A DNA stretch of 64,000 nucleotides from Astropecten irregularis (Eukaryota > Echinodermata > Asteroidea > Paxillosida > Astropectinidae), in the NCBI GenBank assembly GCA_963971285.1, contig OZ020246.1, positions 16,599,217-16,663,216 on the forward strand, in the 5' to 3' direction. Below the pieces are notes generated by a model. The model worked only from the letters and a program-made list of their open reading frames with translations. It was not told the origin of the DNA and ran no database searches. Shown here in pieces: positions 1 through 16,000 of this stretch. Numbering within the stretch: the first letter of the stretch is position 1; the number at the start of each line of letters is the position of its first letter. The position numbers and the translations under genes are program-made.

Positions 1-3000
1 TTCTTATATCCAGGGGCACTTAATTAGGCTCTGACTGCACAAGACCAATGAGTGTTCTTATATCCAGGGGTACTTAATTTGGCTCTGACTGCACAAGACC
101 AAGGAATGTTCTTATATCCAGGGGTACTTAACAAGTCTCTGACGGCACAAGACCAATGAATGTTCTTATATCCAGGGGCACTTAACTAGGCTCTGACTGT
201 ACAAGACCAATGAATGTTCATATATCCAGGGTCACTCAACTAGGCTCTGACTGCACAAGACCAATGAATGTTCTTATATCCAGGGGTACTTAACTAGGCT
301 CTGACGGCACAAGACCAATGGATGTTCTTATATCCAGGGGCACTCAACTAGGCTCTGACTGCACAAGACCAATGGATGTTCTTATATCCAGGGGCACTTA
401 ACTAGGCTCTGACTGTACAAGACCAATGAATGTTCTTATATCAAGGGGTACTTAACTAGTCTCTGACGGCACAAGACCAATGAATGTTCTTATATCCAGG
501 GGCACTTAACTAGGCTCTGATTACACAAGACCAATGGATGTCCTTATATCCAGGGGCACTTAACTAGTCTCTGACTGCACAAGACCAATGGATGTTCTTA
601 TATCCAGGGGCACTTAACTAGCCTCTGACGGCACAAGACCAATGAATGTTCTTATATCCAGGGGCACTTAACTAGGCTCTGATTACACAAGACCAATGGA
701 TGTTCTTATATCCAGGTTCACTTAACTAGGCTCTGACGGCACAAGACCAATGAATGTTCTTATATCCAGGGGCACTTAACTAGGCTCTGATTACACAAGA
801 CCAATGGATGTTCTTATATCCAGGGGCACTTAACTAGGCTCTGACGGCGCAAGACCAATGAATGTTCTTATATCCAGGGGCACTTAATTAGGCTCTGACG
901 GCGCAAGACCAATGAATGTTCTTATATCCAGGGGTACTTAACTAGGCTCTGACGGCGCAAGACCAATGAATGTTCTTATATCCAGGGGCACTTAACTAGG
1001 CTCTGACGGCGCAAGACCAATGAATGTTCTTATATCCAGGAGCACTTAATTAGGCTCTGACGGCGCAAGACCAATGAATGTTCTTATATCCAGGGGTACT
1101 TAACTAGGCTCTGACGGTGCAAGACCAATGAATGTTCTTATATCCAGGGGCACTTAAATAGGCTCTGACGGCGCAAGACCAATGAATGTTCTTATATCCA
1201 GGAGCACTTAATTAGGCTCTGACGGCGCAAGACCAATGAATGTTCTTATATCCAGGGGCACTTAACTAGGCTCTGACGGCGCAAGACCAATGAATGTTCT
1301 TATATCCAGGGGCACTTAATTAGGCTCTGACGGCGCAAGATCAATGAATGTTCTTATATCCAGGGGCACTTAACTAGGCTCTGACTGCACAAGACCAATG
1401 AATGTTCTTATATCCAGGGGTACGTAACTAGGCTCTAATTACACAAGACCAATGAATGTTCTTATATCCAGGGGCACTTAACTAGGCTCTGACGGCGCAA
1501 GACCAATGAATGTTCTTATATCCAGGGGCACTTAATTAGGCTCTGACTGCACAAGACCAATGAGTGTTCTTATATCCAGGGGTACTTAATTTGGCTCTGA
1601 CTGCACAAGACCAAGGAATGTTCTTATATCCAGGGGTACTTAACAAGTCTCTGACGGCACAAGACCAATGAATGTTCTTATATCCAGGGGCACTTAACTA
1701 GGCTCTGACGGCGCAAGACCAATGAATGTTCTTATATCCAGGGGTACTTAACTAGGCTCTGACGGTGCAAGACCAATGAATGTTCTTATATCCAGGGGCA
1801 CTTAACTAGGCTCTGACGGCGCAAGACCAATGAATGTTCTTATATCCAGGAGCACTTAATTAGGCTCTGACGGCGCAAGACCAATGAATGTTCTTATATC
1901 CAGGGGCACTTAACTAGGCTCTGACGGCGCAAGACCAATGAATGTTCTTATATCCAGGGGCACTTAATTAGGCTCTGACGGCGCAAGATCAATGAATGTT
2001 CTTATATCCAGGGGCACTTAACTAGGCTCTGACTGCACAAGACCAATGAATGTTCTTATATCCAGGGGTACGTAACTAGGCTCTAATTACACAAGACCAA
2101 TGAATGTTCTTATATCCAGGGGCACTTAACTAGGCTCTGACGGCGCAAGACCAATTAATGTTCTTATATCCAGGGGCACTTAGTTAGGCTCTGACTGCAC
2201 AAGACCAATGAGTGTTCTTATATCCAGGGGTACTTAATTTGGCTCTGACTGCACAAGACCAAGGAATGTTCTTATATCCAGGGGTACTTAACAAGTCTCT
2301 GACGGCACAAGACCAATGAATGTTCTTATATCCAGGGGCACTTAACTAGGCTCTGACTGTACAAGACCAATGAATGTTCATATATCCAGGGTCACTCAAC
2401 TAGGCTCTGACTGCACAAGACCAATGAATGTTCTTATATCCAGGGGTACTTAACTAGGCTCTGACGGCACAAGACCAATGGATGTTCTTATATCCAGGGG
2501 CACTCAACTAGGCTCTGACTGCACAAGACCAATGGATGTTCTTATATCCAGGGGCACTTAACTAGGCTCTGACTGTACAAGACCAATGAATGTTCTTATA
2601 TCAAGGGGTACTTAACTAGTCTCTGACGGCACAAGACCAATGAATGTTCTTATATCCAGGGGCACTTAACTAGGCTCTGATTACACAAGACCAATGGATG
2701 TCCTTATATCCAGGGGCACTTAACTAGTCTCTGACTGCACAAGACCAATGGATGTTCTTATATCCAGGGGCACTTAACTAGCCTCTGACGGCACAAGACC
2801 AATGAATGTTCTTATATCCAGGGGCACTTAACTAGGCTCTGATTACACAAGACCAATGGATGTTCTTATATCCAGGTTCACTTAACTAGGCTCTGACGGC
2901 ACAAGACCAATGAATGTTCTTATATCCAGGGGCACTTAACTAGGCTCTGATTACACAAGACCAATGGATGTTCTTATATCCAGGGGCACTTAACTAGGCT

Positions 3001-6000
3001 CTGACTGCGCAAGACCAATGAATGTTCTTATATCCAGGGGCACTTAATTAGGCTCTGACGGCGCAAGACCAATGAATGTTCTTATATCCAGGGGTACTTA
3101 ACTAGGCTCTGACGGCGCAAGACCAATGAATGTTCTTATATCCAGGGGCACTTAACTAGGCTCTGACGGCGCAAGACCAATGAATGTTCTTATATCCAGG
3201 AGCACTTAATTAGGCTCTGACGGCGCAAGACCAATGAATGTTCTTATATCCAGGGGTACTTAACTAGGCTCTGACGGTGCAAGACCAATGAATGTTCTTA
3301 TATCCAGGGGCACTTAACTAGGCTCTGACGGCGCAAGACCAATGAATGTTCTTATATCCAGGAGCACTTAATTAGGCTCTGACGGCGCAAGACCAATGAA
3401 TGTTCTTATATCCAGGGGCACTTAACTAGGCTCTGACGGCGCAAGACCAATGAATGTTCTTATATCCAGGGGCACTTAATTAGGCTCTGACGGCGCAAGA
3501 TCAATGAATGTTCTTATATCCAGGGGCACTTAACTAGGCTCTGACTGCACAAGACCAATGAATGTTCTTATATCCAGGGGTACGTAACTAGGCTCTAATT
3601 ACACAAGACCAATGAATGTTCTTATATCCAGGGGCACTTAACTAGGCTCTGACGGCGCAAGACCAATGAATGTTCTTATATCCAGGGGCACTTAATTAGG
3701 CTCTGACTGCACAAGACCAATGAGTGTTCTTATATCCAGGGGTACTTAATTTGGCTCTGACTGCACAAGACCAAGGAATGTTCTTATATCCAGGGGTACT
3801 TAACAAGTCTCTGACGGCACAAGACCAATGAATGTTCTTATATCCAGGGGCACTTAACTAGGCTCTGACTGTACAAGACCAATGAATGTTCATATATCCA
3901 GGGTCACTCAACTAGGCTCTGACTGCACAAGACCAATGAATGTTCTTATATCCAGGGGTACTTAACTAGGCTCTGACGGCACAAGACCAATGGATGTTCT
4001 TATATCCAGGGGCACTCAACTAGGCTCTGACTGCACAAGACCAATGGATGTTCTTATATCCAGGGGCACTTAACTAGGCTCTGACTGTACAAGACCAATG
4101 AATGTTCTTATATCAAGGGGTACTTAACTAGTCTCTGACGGCACAAGACCAATGAATGTTCTTATATCCAGGGGCACTTAACTAGGCTCTGATTACACAA
4201 GACCAATGGATGTCCTTATATCCAGGGGCACTTAACTAGTCTCTGACTGCACAAGACCAATGGATGTTCTTATATCCAGGGGCACTTAACTAGCCTCTGA
4301 CGGCACAAGACCAATGAATGTTCTTATATCCAGGGGCACTTAACTAGGCTCTGATTACACAAGACCAATGGATGTTCTTATATCCAGGTTCACTTAACTA
4401 GGCTCTGACGGCACAAGACCAATGAATGTTCTTATATCCAGGGGCACTTAACTAGGCTCTGATTACACAAGACCAATGGATGTTCTTATGTCCAGGGGCA
4501 CTTAATTAGGCTCTGACTGCACAAGACCAATGAATGTTCTTATATCCAGGGGCACTTAACTAGGCTCTGACGGCACAAGACCAATGAATGTTCTTATATC
4601 CAGGGGCACTTAACTAGGCTCTGACTACACAAGACCAATGGATGTTCTTATATCCAGGGGTACTTAACTAGGCTCTGACGGTGCAAGACCAATGAATGTT
4701 CTTATATCCAGGGGCACTTAACTAGGCTCTGACGGCGCAAGACCAATGAATGTTCTTATATCCAGGAGCACTTAATTAGGCTCTGACGGCGCAAGACCAA
4801 TGAATGTTCTTATATCCAGGGGCACTTAACTAGGCTCTGACGGCGCAAGACCAATGAATGTTCTTATATCCAGGGGCACTTAATTAGGCTCTGACGGCGC
4901 AAGATCAATGAATGTTCTTATATCCAGGGGCACTTAACTAGGCTCTGACTGCACAAGACCAATGAATGTTCTTATATCCAGGGGTACGTAACTAGGCTCT
5001 AATTACACAAGACCAATGAATGTTCTTATATCCAGGGGCACTTAACTAGGCTCTGACGGCGCAAGACCAATGATTGTTCTTATATCCAGGGGCACTTAAT
5101 TAGGCTCTGACTGCACAAGACCAATGAGTGTTCTTATATCCAGGGGTACTTAATTTGGCTCTGACTGCACAAGACCAAGGAATGTTCTTATATCCAGGGG
5201 TACTTAACAAGTCTCTGACGGCACAAGACCAATGAATGTTCTTATATCCAGGGGCACTTAACTAGGCTCTGACGGCGCAAGACCAATGAATGTTCTTATA
5301 TCCAGGGGTACTTAACTAGGCTCTGACGGTGCAAGACCAATGAATGTTCTTATATCCAGGGGCACTTAACTAGGCTCTGACGGCGCAAGACCAATGAATG
5401 TTCTTATATCCAGGAGCACTTAATTAGGCTCTGACGGCGCAAGACCAATGAATGTTCTTATATCCAGGGGCACTTAACTAGGCTCTGACGGCGCAAGACC
5501 AATGAATGTTCTTATATCCAGGGGCACTTAATTAGGCTCTGACGGCGCAAGATCAATGAATGTTCTTATATCCAGGGGCACTTAACTAGGCTCTGACTGC
5601 ACAAGACCAATGAATGTTCTTATATCCAGGGGTACGTAACTAGGCTCTAATTACACAAGACCAATGAATGTTCTTATATCCAGGGGCACTTAACTAGGCT
5701 CTGACGGCGCAAGACCAATTAATGTTCTTATATCCAGGGGCACTTAGTTAGGCTCTGACTGCACAAGACCAATGAGTGTTCTTATATCCAGGGGTACTTA
5801 ATTTGGCTCTGACTGCACAAGACCAAGGAATGTTCTTATATCCAGGGGTACTTAACAAGTCTCTGACGGCACAAGACCAATGAATGTTCTTATATCCAGG
5901 GGCACTTAACTAGGCTCTGACTGTACAAGACCAATGAATGTTCATATATCCAGGGTCACTCAACTAGGCTCTGACTGCACAAGACCAATGAATGTTCTTA

Positions 6001-7066
6001 TATCCAGGGGTACTTAACTAGGCTCTGACGGCACAAGACCAATGGATGTTCTTATATCCAGGGGCACTCAACTAGGCTCTGACTGCACAAGACCAATGGA
6101 TGTTCTTATATCCAGGGGCACTTAACTAGGCTCTGACTGTACAAGACCAATGAATGTTCTTATATCAAGGGGTACTTAACTAGTCTCTGACGGCACAAGA
6201 CCAATGAATGTTCTTATATCCAGGGGCACTTAACTAGGCTCTGATTACACAAGACCAATGGATGTCCTTATATCCAGGGGCACTTAACTAGTCTCTGACT
6301 GCACAAGACCAATGGATGTTCTTATATCCAGGGGCACTTAACTAGCCTCTGACGGCACAAGACCAATGAATGTTCTTATATCCAGGGGCACTTAACTAGG
6401 CTCTGATTACACAAGACCAATGGATGTTCTTATATCCAGGTTCACTTAACTAGGCTCTGACGGCACAAGACCAATGAATGTTCTTATATCCAGGGGCACT
6501 TAACTAGGCTCTGATTACACAAGACCAATGGATGTTCTTATATCCAGGGGCACTTAACTAGGCTCTGACGGCGCAAGACCAATGAATGTTCTTATATCCA
6601 GGGGCACTTAATTAGGCTCTGACGGCGCAAGACCAATGAATGTTCTTATATCCAGGGGTACTTAACTAGGCTCTGACGGCGCAAGACCAATGAATGTTCT
6701 TATATCCAGGGGCACTTAACTAGGCTCTGACGGCGCAAGACCAATGAATGTTCTTATATCCAGGAGCACTTAATTAGGCTCTGACGGCGCAAGACCAATG
6801 AATGTTCTTATATCCAGGGGTACTTAACTAGGCTCTGACGGTGCAAGACCAATGAATGTTCTTATATCCAGGGGCACTTAACTAGGCTCTGACGGCGCAA
6901 GACCAATGAATGTTCTTATATCCAGGAGCACTTAATTAGGCTCTGACGGCGCAAGACCAATGAATGTTCTTATATCCAGGGGCACTTAACTAGGCTCTGA
7001 CGGCGCAAGACCAATGAATGTTCTTATATCCAGGGGCACTTAATTAGGCTCTGACGGCGCAAGATC
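1..7066. repeat. 54-bp satellite domain 1: blocks of 28, 12 and 26 monomers
   Basis: A marker monomer pair (CCAATGAGTG followed by CTTAATTTGGCTCTGA and CCAAGGAATG) recurs with its GAGTG at 50, 1562, 2210, 3722, 5126, 5774 and 7286. The steps are 1512, 648, 1512, 1404, 648 and 1512 bp, or 28, 12, 28, 26, 12 and 28 monomers. The 28+12 combination gives a 2,160-bp unit. The 26-monomer block looks chimeric: it starts like the longer blocks further right, including a TTATGTCC monomer near 4485, and returns to CpG-rich domain-1 monomers near 4670. CGGCGC monomers are common here and rare beyond about 7.3 kb. Confidence 0.9.
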
Positions 7067-10000
7067 AATGAATGTTCTTATATCCAGGGGCACTTAACTA
7101 GGCTCTGACTGCACAAGACCAATGAATGTTCTTATATCCAGGGGTACGTAACTAGGCTCTAATTACACAAGACCAATGAATGTTCTTATATCCAGGGGCA
7201 CTTAACTAGGCTCTGACGGCGCAAGACCAATGAATGTTCTTATATCCAGGGGCACTTAATTAGGCTCTGACTGCACAAGACCAATGAGTGTTCTTATATC
7301 CAGGGGTACTTAATTTGGCTCTGACTGCACAAGACCAAGGAATGTTCTTATATCCAGGGGTACTTAACAAGTCTCTGACGGCACAAGACCAATGAATGTT
7401 CTTATATCCAGGGGCACTTAACTAGGCTCTGACTGTACAAGACCAATGAATGTTCATATATCCAGGGTCACTCAACTAGGCTCTGACTGCACAAGACCAA
7501 TGAATGTTCTTATATCCAGGGGTACTTAACTAGGCTCTGACGGCACAAGACCAATGGATGTTCTTATATCCAGGGGCACTCAACTAGGCTCTGACTGCAC
7601 AAGACCAATGGATGTTCTTATATCCAGGGGCACTTAACTAGGCTCTGACTGTACAAGACCAATGAATGTTCTTATATCAAGGGGTACTTAACTAGTCTCT
7701 GACGGCACAAGACCAATGAATGTTCTTATATCCAGGGGCACTTAACTAGGCTCTGATTACACAAGACCAATGGATGTCCTTATATCCAGGGGCACTTAAC
7801 TAGTCTCTGACTGCACAAGACCAATGGATGTTCTTATATCCAGGGGCACTTAACTAGCCTCTGACGGCACAAGACCAATGAATGTTCTTATATCCAGGGG
7901 CACTTAACTAGGCTCTGATTACACAAGACCAATGGATGTTCTTATATCGAGGTTCACTTAACTAGGCTCTGACGGCACAAGACCAATGAATGTTCTTATA
8001 TCCAGGGGCACTTAACTAGGCTCTGATTACACAAGACCAATGGATGTTCTTATGTCCAGGGGCACTTAATTAGGCTCTGACTGCACAAGACCAATGAATG
8101 TTCTTATATCCAGGGGCACTTAACTAGGCTCTGACGGCACAAGACCAATGAATGTTCTTATATCCAGGGGCACTTAACTAGGCTCTGACTACACAAGACC
8201 AATGGATGTTCTTATATCCAGGGGTACTTAACTAGGCTCTGACGGCACAAGACCAATGGATGTTCTTATATCCAGGGGCACTTAACTAGGCTCTGACGCC
8301 ACAAGACCAATGAATGTTCTTATATCCAGGGGCACTTAACTAGGCTCTGACTGCACAAGACCAATGGATGTTCTTATATCCAGGGGCACTTAACTAGGCT
8401 CTGACGGCACAAGACCAATGGATGTTCTTATATCCAGGGGCACTTAACTAGGCTCTGACGCCACAAGACCAATGAATGTTCTTATATCCAGGGGTACTTA
8501 ACTAGGCTCTGACGGCACAAGACCAATGAATGTTCATATACCCAGGGGCACTTAATTAGGCTCTGACTGCACAAGACCAATGAATGTTCTTATATCCAGG
8601 GGTACTTAACTAGTCTCTGACGGCACAAGACCAATGGATGATCTTATATCCAGGGATACGTAACTAGGCTCTAACTACACAACACCAATGAATGTTCTTA
8701 TATCCAGGGGCACTTAACTAGGCTCTGACGGCACAAGACCAATGAATGTTCTTATATCCAGGGGCACTTAACTAGGCTCTGACTACACAATACCAATGGA
8801 TGTTCTTATATCCAGGGGTACTTAACTAGGCTCTGACTGTACAAGACCAATGAATGTTCTTATATCCAGGGGCACTTAACTAGGCTCTGACGCCACAAGA
8901 CCAATGAATGTTCTTATATCCAGGGGCACTTAACTAGGCTCTGACTGCACAAGACCAATGGATGTTCTTATATCCAGGGGCACTTAACTAGGCTCTGACG
9001 GCACAAGACCAATGGATGTTCTTATATACAGGGGCACTTAACTAGGCTCTGACTGTACAAGACCAATGAATGTTCATATATCCAGGGTCACTCAACTAGG
9101 CTCTGACTGCACAAGACCAATGAATGTTCTTATATCCAGGGGTACTTAACTAGGCTCTGACGGCACAAGACCAATGGATGTTCTTATATCCAGGGGCACT
9201 TAACTAGGCTCTGACTGTACAAGACCAATGAATGTTCTTATATCAAGGGGTACTTAACTAGTCTCTGACGGCACAAGACCAATGAATGTTCTTATATCCA
9301 GGGGCACTTAACTAGTCTCTGACGGAAAAAGACCAATGAATGTTCTTATATCCAGGGGCACTTAACTAGGCTCTGATTACACAAGACCAATGGATGTTCT
9401 TATGTCCAGGGGCACTTAACTAGGCTCTGACTGTACAAGACCAATGAATGTTCTTATATCAAGGGGTACTTAACTAGTCTCTGACGGCACAAGACCAATG
9501 AATGTTCTTATATCCAGGGGCACTTAACTAGTCTCTGACTGCACAAGACTAATGGATGTTCTTATATCCAGGGTCACTTAACTAGGCTCTGACGGCACAA
9601 GACTAATGAATGTTCTTATATCCAGGGGCACTTAACTAGGCTCTGACTGCACAAGACCAATGAATGTTCTTATATCCAGGGGTACGTAACTAGGCTCTAA
9701 TTACACAAGACCAATGAATGTTCTTATATCCAGGGGCACTTAACTAGGCTCTGACGGCGCAAGACCAATGAATGTTCTTATATCCAGGGGCACTTAATTA
9801 GGCTCTGACTGCACAAGACCAATGAGTGTTCTTATATCCAGGGGTACTTAATTTGGCTCTGACTGCACAAGACCAAGGAATGTTCTTATATCCAGGGGTA
9901 CTTAACAAGTCTCTGACGGCACAAGACCAATGAATGTTCTTATATCCAGGGGCACTTAACTAGGCTCTGACTGTACAAGACCAATGAATGTTCATATATC

Positions 10001-13000
10001 CAGGGTCACTCAACTAGGCTCTGACTGCACAAGACCAATGAATGTTCTTATATCCAGGGGTACTTAACTAGGCTCTGACGGCACAAGACCAATGGATGTT
10101 CTTATATCCAGGGGCACTCAACTAGGCTCTGACTGCACAAGACCAATGGATGTTCTTATATCCAGGGGCACTTAACTAGCCTCTGACGGCACAAGACCAA
10201 TGAATGTTCTTATATCCAGGGGCACTTAACTAGGCTCTGATTACACAAGACCAATGGATGTTCTTATATCCAGGTTCACTTAACTAGGCTCTGACGGCAC
10301 AAGACCAATGAATGTTCTTATATCCAGGGGCACTTAACTAGGCTCTGATTACACAAGACCAATGGATGTTCTTATGTCCAGGGGCACTTAATTAGGCTCT
10401 GACTGCACAAGACCAATGAATGTTCTTATATCCAGGGGCACTTAACTAGGCTCTGACGGCACAAGACCAATGAATGTTCTTATATCCAGGGGCACTTAAC
10501 TAGGCTCTGACTACACAAGACCAATGGATGTTCTTATATCCAGGGGTACTTAACTAGGCTCTGACGGCACAAGACCAATGGATGTTCTTATATCCAGGGG
10601 CACTTAACTAGGCTCTGACGCCACAAGACCAATGAATGTTCTTATATCCAGGGGCACTTAACTAGGCTCTGACTGCACAAGACCAATGGATGTTCTTATA
10701 TCCCGGGGCACTTAACTAGGCTCTGACGGCACAAGACCAATGGATGTTCTTATATCCAGGGGCACTTAACTAGGCTCTGACGCCACAAGACCAATGAATG
10801 TTCTTATATCCAGGGGTACTTAACTAGGCTCTGACGGCACAAGACCAATGAATGTTCATATACCCAGGGGCACTTAATTAGGCTCTGACTGCACAAGACC
10901 AATGAATGTTCTTATATCCAGGGGTACTTAACTAGTCTCTGACGGCACAAGACCAATGGATGATCTTATATCCAGGGATACGTAACTAGGCTCTAATTAC
11001 ACAACACCAATGAATGTTCTTATATCCAGGGGCACTTAACTAGGCTCTGACGGCACAAGACCAATGAATGTTCTTATATCCAGGGGCACTTAACTAGGCT
11101 CTGACTACACAATACCAATGGATGTTCTTATATCCAGGGGTACTTAACTAGGCTCTGACTGTACAAGACCAATGAATGTTCTTATATCCAGGGGCACTTA
11201 ACTAGGCTCTGACGCCACAAGACCAATGAATGTTCATATATCCAGGGGCACTTAACTAGGCTCTGACTGCACAAGACCAATGGATGTTCTTATATCCAGG
11301 GGCACTTAACTAGGCTCTGACGGCACAAGACCAATGGATGTTCTTATATACAGGGGCACTTAACTAGGCTCTGACTGTACAAGACCAATGAATGTTCATA
11401 TATCCAGGGTCACTCAACTAGGCTCTGACTGCACAAGACCAATGAATGTTCTTATATCCAGGGGTACTTAACTAGGCTCTGACGGCACAAGACCAATGGA
11501 TGTTCTTATATCCAGGGGCACTTAACTAGGCTCTGACTGTACAAGACCAATGAATGTTCTTATATCAAGGGGTACTTAACTAGTCTCTGACGGCACAAGA
11601 CCAATGAATGTTCTTATATCCAGGGGCACTTAACTAGTCTCTGACGGAAAAAGACCAATGAATGTTCTTATATCCAGGGGCACTTAACTAGGCTCTGATT
11701 ACACAAGACCAATGGATGTTCTTATGTCCAGGGGCACTTAACTAGGCTCTGACTGTACAAGACCAATGAATGTTCTTATATCAAGGGGTACTTAACTAGT
11801 CTCTGATGGCACAAGACCAATGAATGTTCTTATATCCAGGGGCACTTAACTAGTCTCTGACTGCACAAGACTAATGGATGTTCTTATATCCAGGGTCACT
11901 TAACTAGGCTCTGACGGCACAAGACTAATGAATGTTCTTATATCCAGGGGCACTTAACTAGGCTCTGACTGCACAAGACCAATGAATGTTCTTATATCCA
12001 GGGGTACGTAACTAGGCTCTAATTACACAAGACCAATGAATGTTCTTATATCCAGGGGCACTTAACTAGGCTCTGACGGCGCAAGACCAATGAATGTTCT
12101 TATATCCAGGGGCACTTAATTAGGCTCTGACTGCACAAGACCAATGAGTGTTCTTATATCCAGGGGTACTTAATTTGGCTCTGACTGCACAAGACCAAGG
12201 AATGTTCTTATATCCAGGGGTACTTAACAAGTCTCTGACGGCACAAGACCAATGAATGTTCTTATATCCAGGGGCACTTAACTAGGCTCTGACTGTACAA
12301 GACCAATGAATGTTCATATATCCAGGGTCACTCAACTAGGCTCTGACTGCACAAGACCAATGAATGTTCTTATATCCAGGGGTACTTAACTAGGCTCTGA
12401 CGGCACAAGACCAATGGATGTTCTTATATCCAGGGGCACTCAACTAGGCTCTGACTGCACAAGACCAATGGATGTTCTTATATCCAGGGGCACTTAACTA
12501 GCCTCTGACGGCACAAGACCAATGAATGTTCTTATATCCAGGGGCACTTAACTAGGCTCTGATTACACAAGACCAATGGATGTTCTTATATCCAGGTTCA
12601 CTTAACTAGGCTCTGACGGCACAAGACCAATGAATGTTCTTATATCCAGGGGCACTTAACTAGGCTCTGATTACACAAGACCAATGGATGTTCTTATGTC
12701 CAGGGGCACTTAATTAGGCTCTGACTGCACAAGACCAATGAATGTTCTTATATCCAGGGGCACTTAACTAGGCTCTGACGGCACAAGACCAATGAATGTT
12801 CTTATATCCAGGGGCACTTAACTAGGCTCTGACTACACAAGACCAATGGATGTTCTTATATCCAGGGGTACTTAACTAGGCTCTGACGGCACAAGACCAA
12901 TGGATGTTCTTATATCCAGGGGCACTTAACTAGGCTCTGACGCCACAAGACCAATGAATGTTCTTATATCCAGGGGCACTTAACTAGGCTCTGACTGCAC

Positions 13001-16000
13001 AAGACCAATGGATGTTCTTATATCCAGGGGCACTTAACTAGGCTCTGACGGCACAAGACCAATGGATGTTCTTATATCCAGGGGCACTTAACTAGGCTCT
13101 GACGCCACAAGACCAATGAATGTTCTTATATCCAGGGGTACTTAACTAGGCTCTGACGGCACAAGACCAATGAATGTTCATATACCCAGGGGCACTTAAT
13201 TAGGCTCTGACTGCACAAGACCAATGAATGTTCTTATATCCAGGGGTACTTAACTAGTCTCTGACGGCACAAGACCAATGGATGATCTTATATCCAGGGA
13301 TACGTAACTAGGTTCTAATTACACAACACCAATGAATGTTCTTATATCCAGGGGCACTTAACTAGGCTCTGACGGCACAAGACCAATGAATGTTCTTATA
13401 TCCAGGGGCACTTAACTAGGCTCTGACTACACAATACCAATGGATGTTCTTATATCCAGGGGTACTTAACTAGGCTCTGACTGTACAAGACCAATGAATG
13501 TTCTTATATCCAGGGGCACTTAACTAGGCTCTGACGCCACAAGACCAATGAATGTTCTTATATCCAGGGGCACTTAACTAGGCTCTGACTGCACAAGACC
13601 AATGGATGTTCTTATATCCAGGGGCACTTAACTAGGCTCTGACGGCACAAGACCAATGGATGTTCTTATATACAGGGGCACTTAACTAGGCTCTGACTGT
13701 ACAAGACCAATGAATGTTCATATATCCAGGGTCACTCAACTAGGCTCTGACTGCACAAGACCAATGAATGTTCTTATATCCAGGGGTACTTAACTAGGCT
13801 CTGACGGCACAAGACCAATGGATGTTCTTATATCCAGGGGCACTTAACTAGGCTCTGACTGTACAAGACCAATGAATGTTCTTATATCAAGGGGTACTTA
13901 ACTAGTCTCTGACGGCACAAGACCAATGAATGTTCTTATATCCAGGGGCACTTAACTAGTCTCTGACGGAAAAAGACCAATGAATGTTCTTATATCCAGG
14001 GGCACTTAACTAGGCTCTGATTACACAAGACCAATGGATGTTCTTATGTCCAGGGGCACTTAACTAGGCTCTGACTGTACAAGACCAATGAATGTTCTTA
14101 TATCAAGGGGTACTTAACTAGTCTCTGACGGCACAAGACCAATGAATGTTCTTATATCCAGGGGCACTTAACTAGTCTCTGACTGCACAAGACTAATGGA
14201 TGTTCTTATATCCAGGGTCACTTAACTAGGCTCTGACGGCACAAGACTAATGAATGTTCTTATATCCAGGGGCACTTAACTAGGCTCTGACTGCACAAGA
14301 CCAATGAATGTTCTTATATCCAGGGGTACGTAACTAGGCTCTAATTACACAAGACCAATGAATGTTCTTATATCCAGGGGCACTTAACTAGGCTCTGACG
14401 GCGCAAGACCAATGAATGTTCTTATATCCAGGGGCACTTAATTAGGCTCTGACTGCACAAGACCAATGAGTGTTCTTATATCCAGGGGTACTTAATTTGG
14501 CTCTGACTGCACAAGACCAAGGAATGTTCTTATATCCAGGGGTACTTAACAAGTCTCTGACGGCACAAGACCAATGAATGTTCTTATATCCAGGGGCACT
14601 TAACTAGGCTCTGACTGTACAAGACCAATGAATGTTCATATATCCAGGGTCACTCAACTAGGCTCTGACTGCACAAGACCAATGAATGTTCTTATATCCA
14701 GGGGTACTTAACTAGGCTCTGACGGCACAAGACCAATGGATGTTCTTATATCCAGGGGCACTCAACTAGGCTCTGACTGCACAAGACCAATGGATGTTCT
14801 TATATCCAGGGGCACTTAACTAGGCTCTGACTGTACAAGACCAATGAATGTTCATATATCCAGGGTCACTCAACTAGGCTCTGACTGCACAAGACCAATG
14901 AATGTTCTTATATCCAGGGGTACTTAACTAGGCTCTGACGGCACAAGACCAATGGATGTTCTTATATCCAGGGGCACTCAACTAGGCTCTGACTGCACAA
15001 GACCAATGGATGTTCTTATATCCAGGGGCACTTAACTAGCCTCTGACGGCACAAGACCAATGAATGTTCTTATATCCAGGGGCACTTAACTAGGCTCTGA
15101 TTACACAAGACCAATGGATGTTCTTATATCCAGGTTCACTTAACTAGGCTCTGACGGCACAAGACCAATGAATGTTCTTATATCCAGGGGCACTTAACTA
15201 GGCTCTGATTACACAAGACCAATGGATGTTCTTATGTCCAGGGGCACTTAATTAGGCTCTGACTGCACAAGACCAATGAATGTTCTTATATCCAGGGGCA
15301 CTTAACTAGGCTCTGACGGCACAAGACCAATGAATGTTCTTATATCCAGGGGCACTTAACTAGGCTCTGACTACACAAGACCAATGGATGTTCTTATATC
15401 CAGGGGTACTTAACTAGGCTCTGACGGCACAAGACCAATGGATGTTCTTATATCCAGGGGCACTTAACTAGGCTCTGACGCCACAAGACCAATGAATGTT
15501 CTTATATCCAGGGGCACTTAACTAGGCTCTGACTGCACAAGACCAATGGATGTTCTTATATCCAGGGGCACTTAACTAGGCTCTGACGGCACAAGACCAA
15601 TGGATGTTCTTATATCCAGGGGCACTTAACTAGGCTCTGACGCCACAAGACCAATGAATGTTCTTATATCCAGGGGTACTTAACTAGGCTCTGACGGCAC
15701 AAGACCAATGAATGTTCATATACCCAGGGGCACTTAATTAGGCTCTGACTGCACAAGACCAATGAATGTTCTTATATCCAGGGGTACTTAACTAGTCTCT
15801 GACGGCACAAGACCAATGGATGATCTTATATCCAGGGATACGTAACTAGGCTCTAATTACACAACACCAATGAATGTTCTTATATCCAGGGGCACTTAAC
15901 TAGGCTCTGACGGCACAAGACCAATGAATGTTCTTATATCCAGGGGCACTTAACTAGGCTCTGACTACACAATACCAATGGATGTTCTTATATCCAGGGG

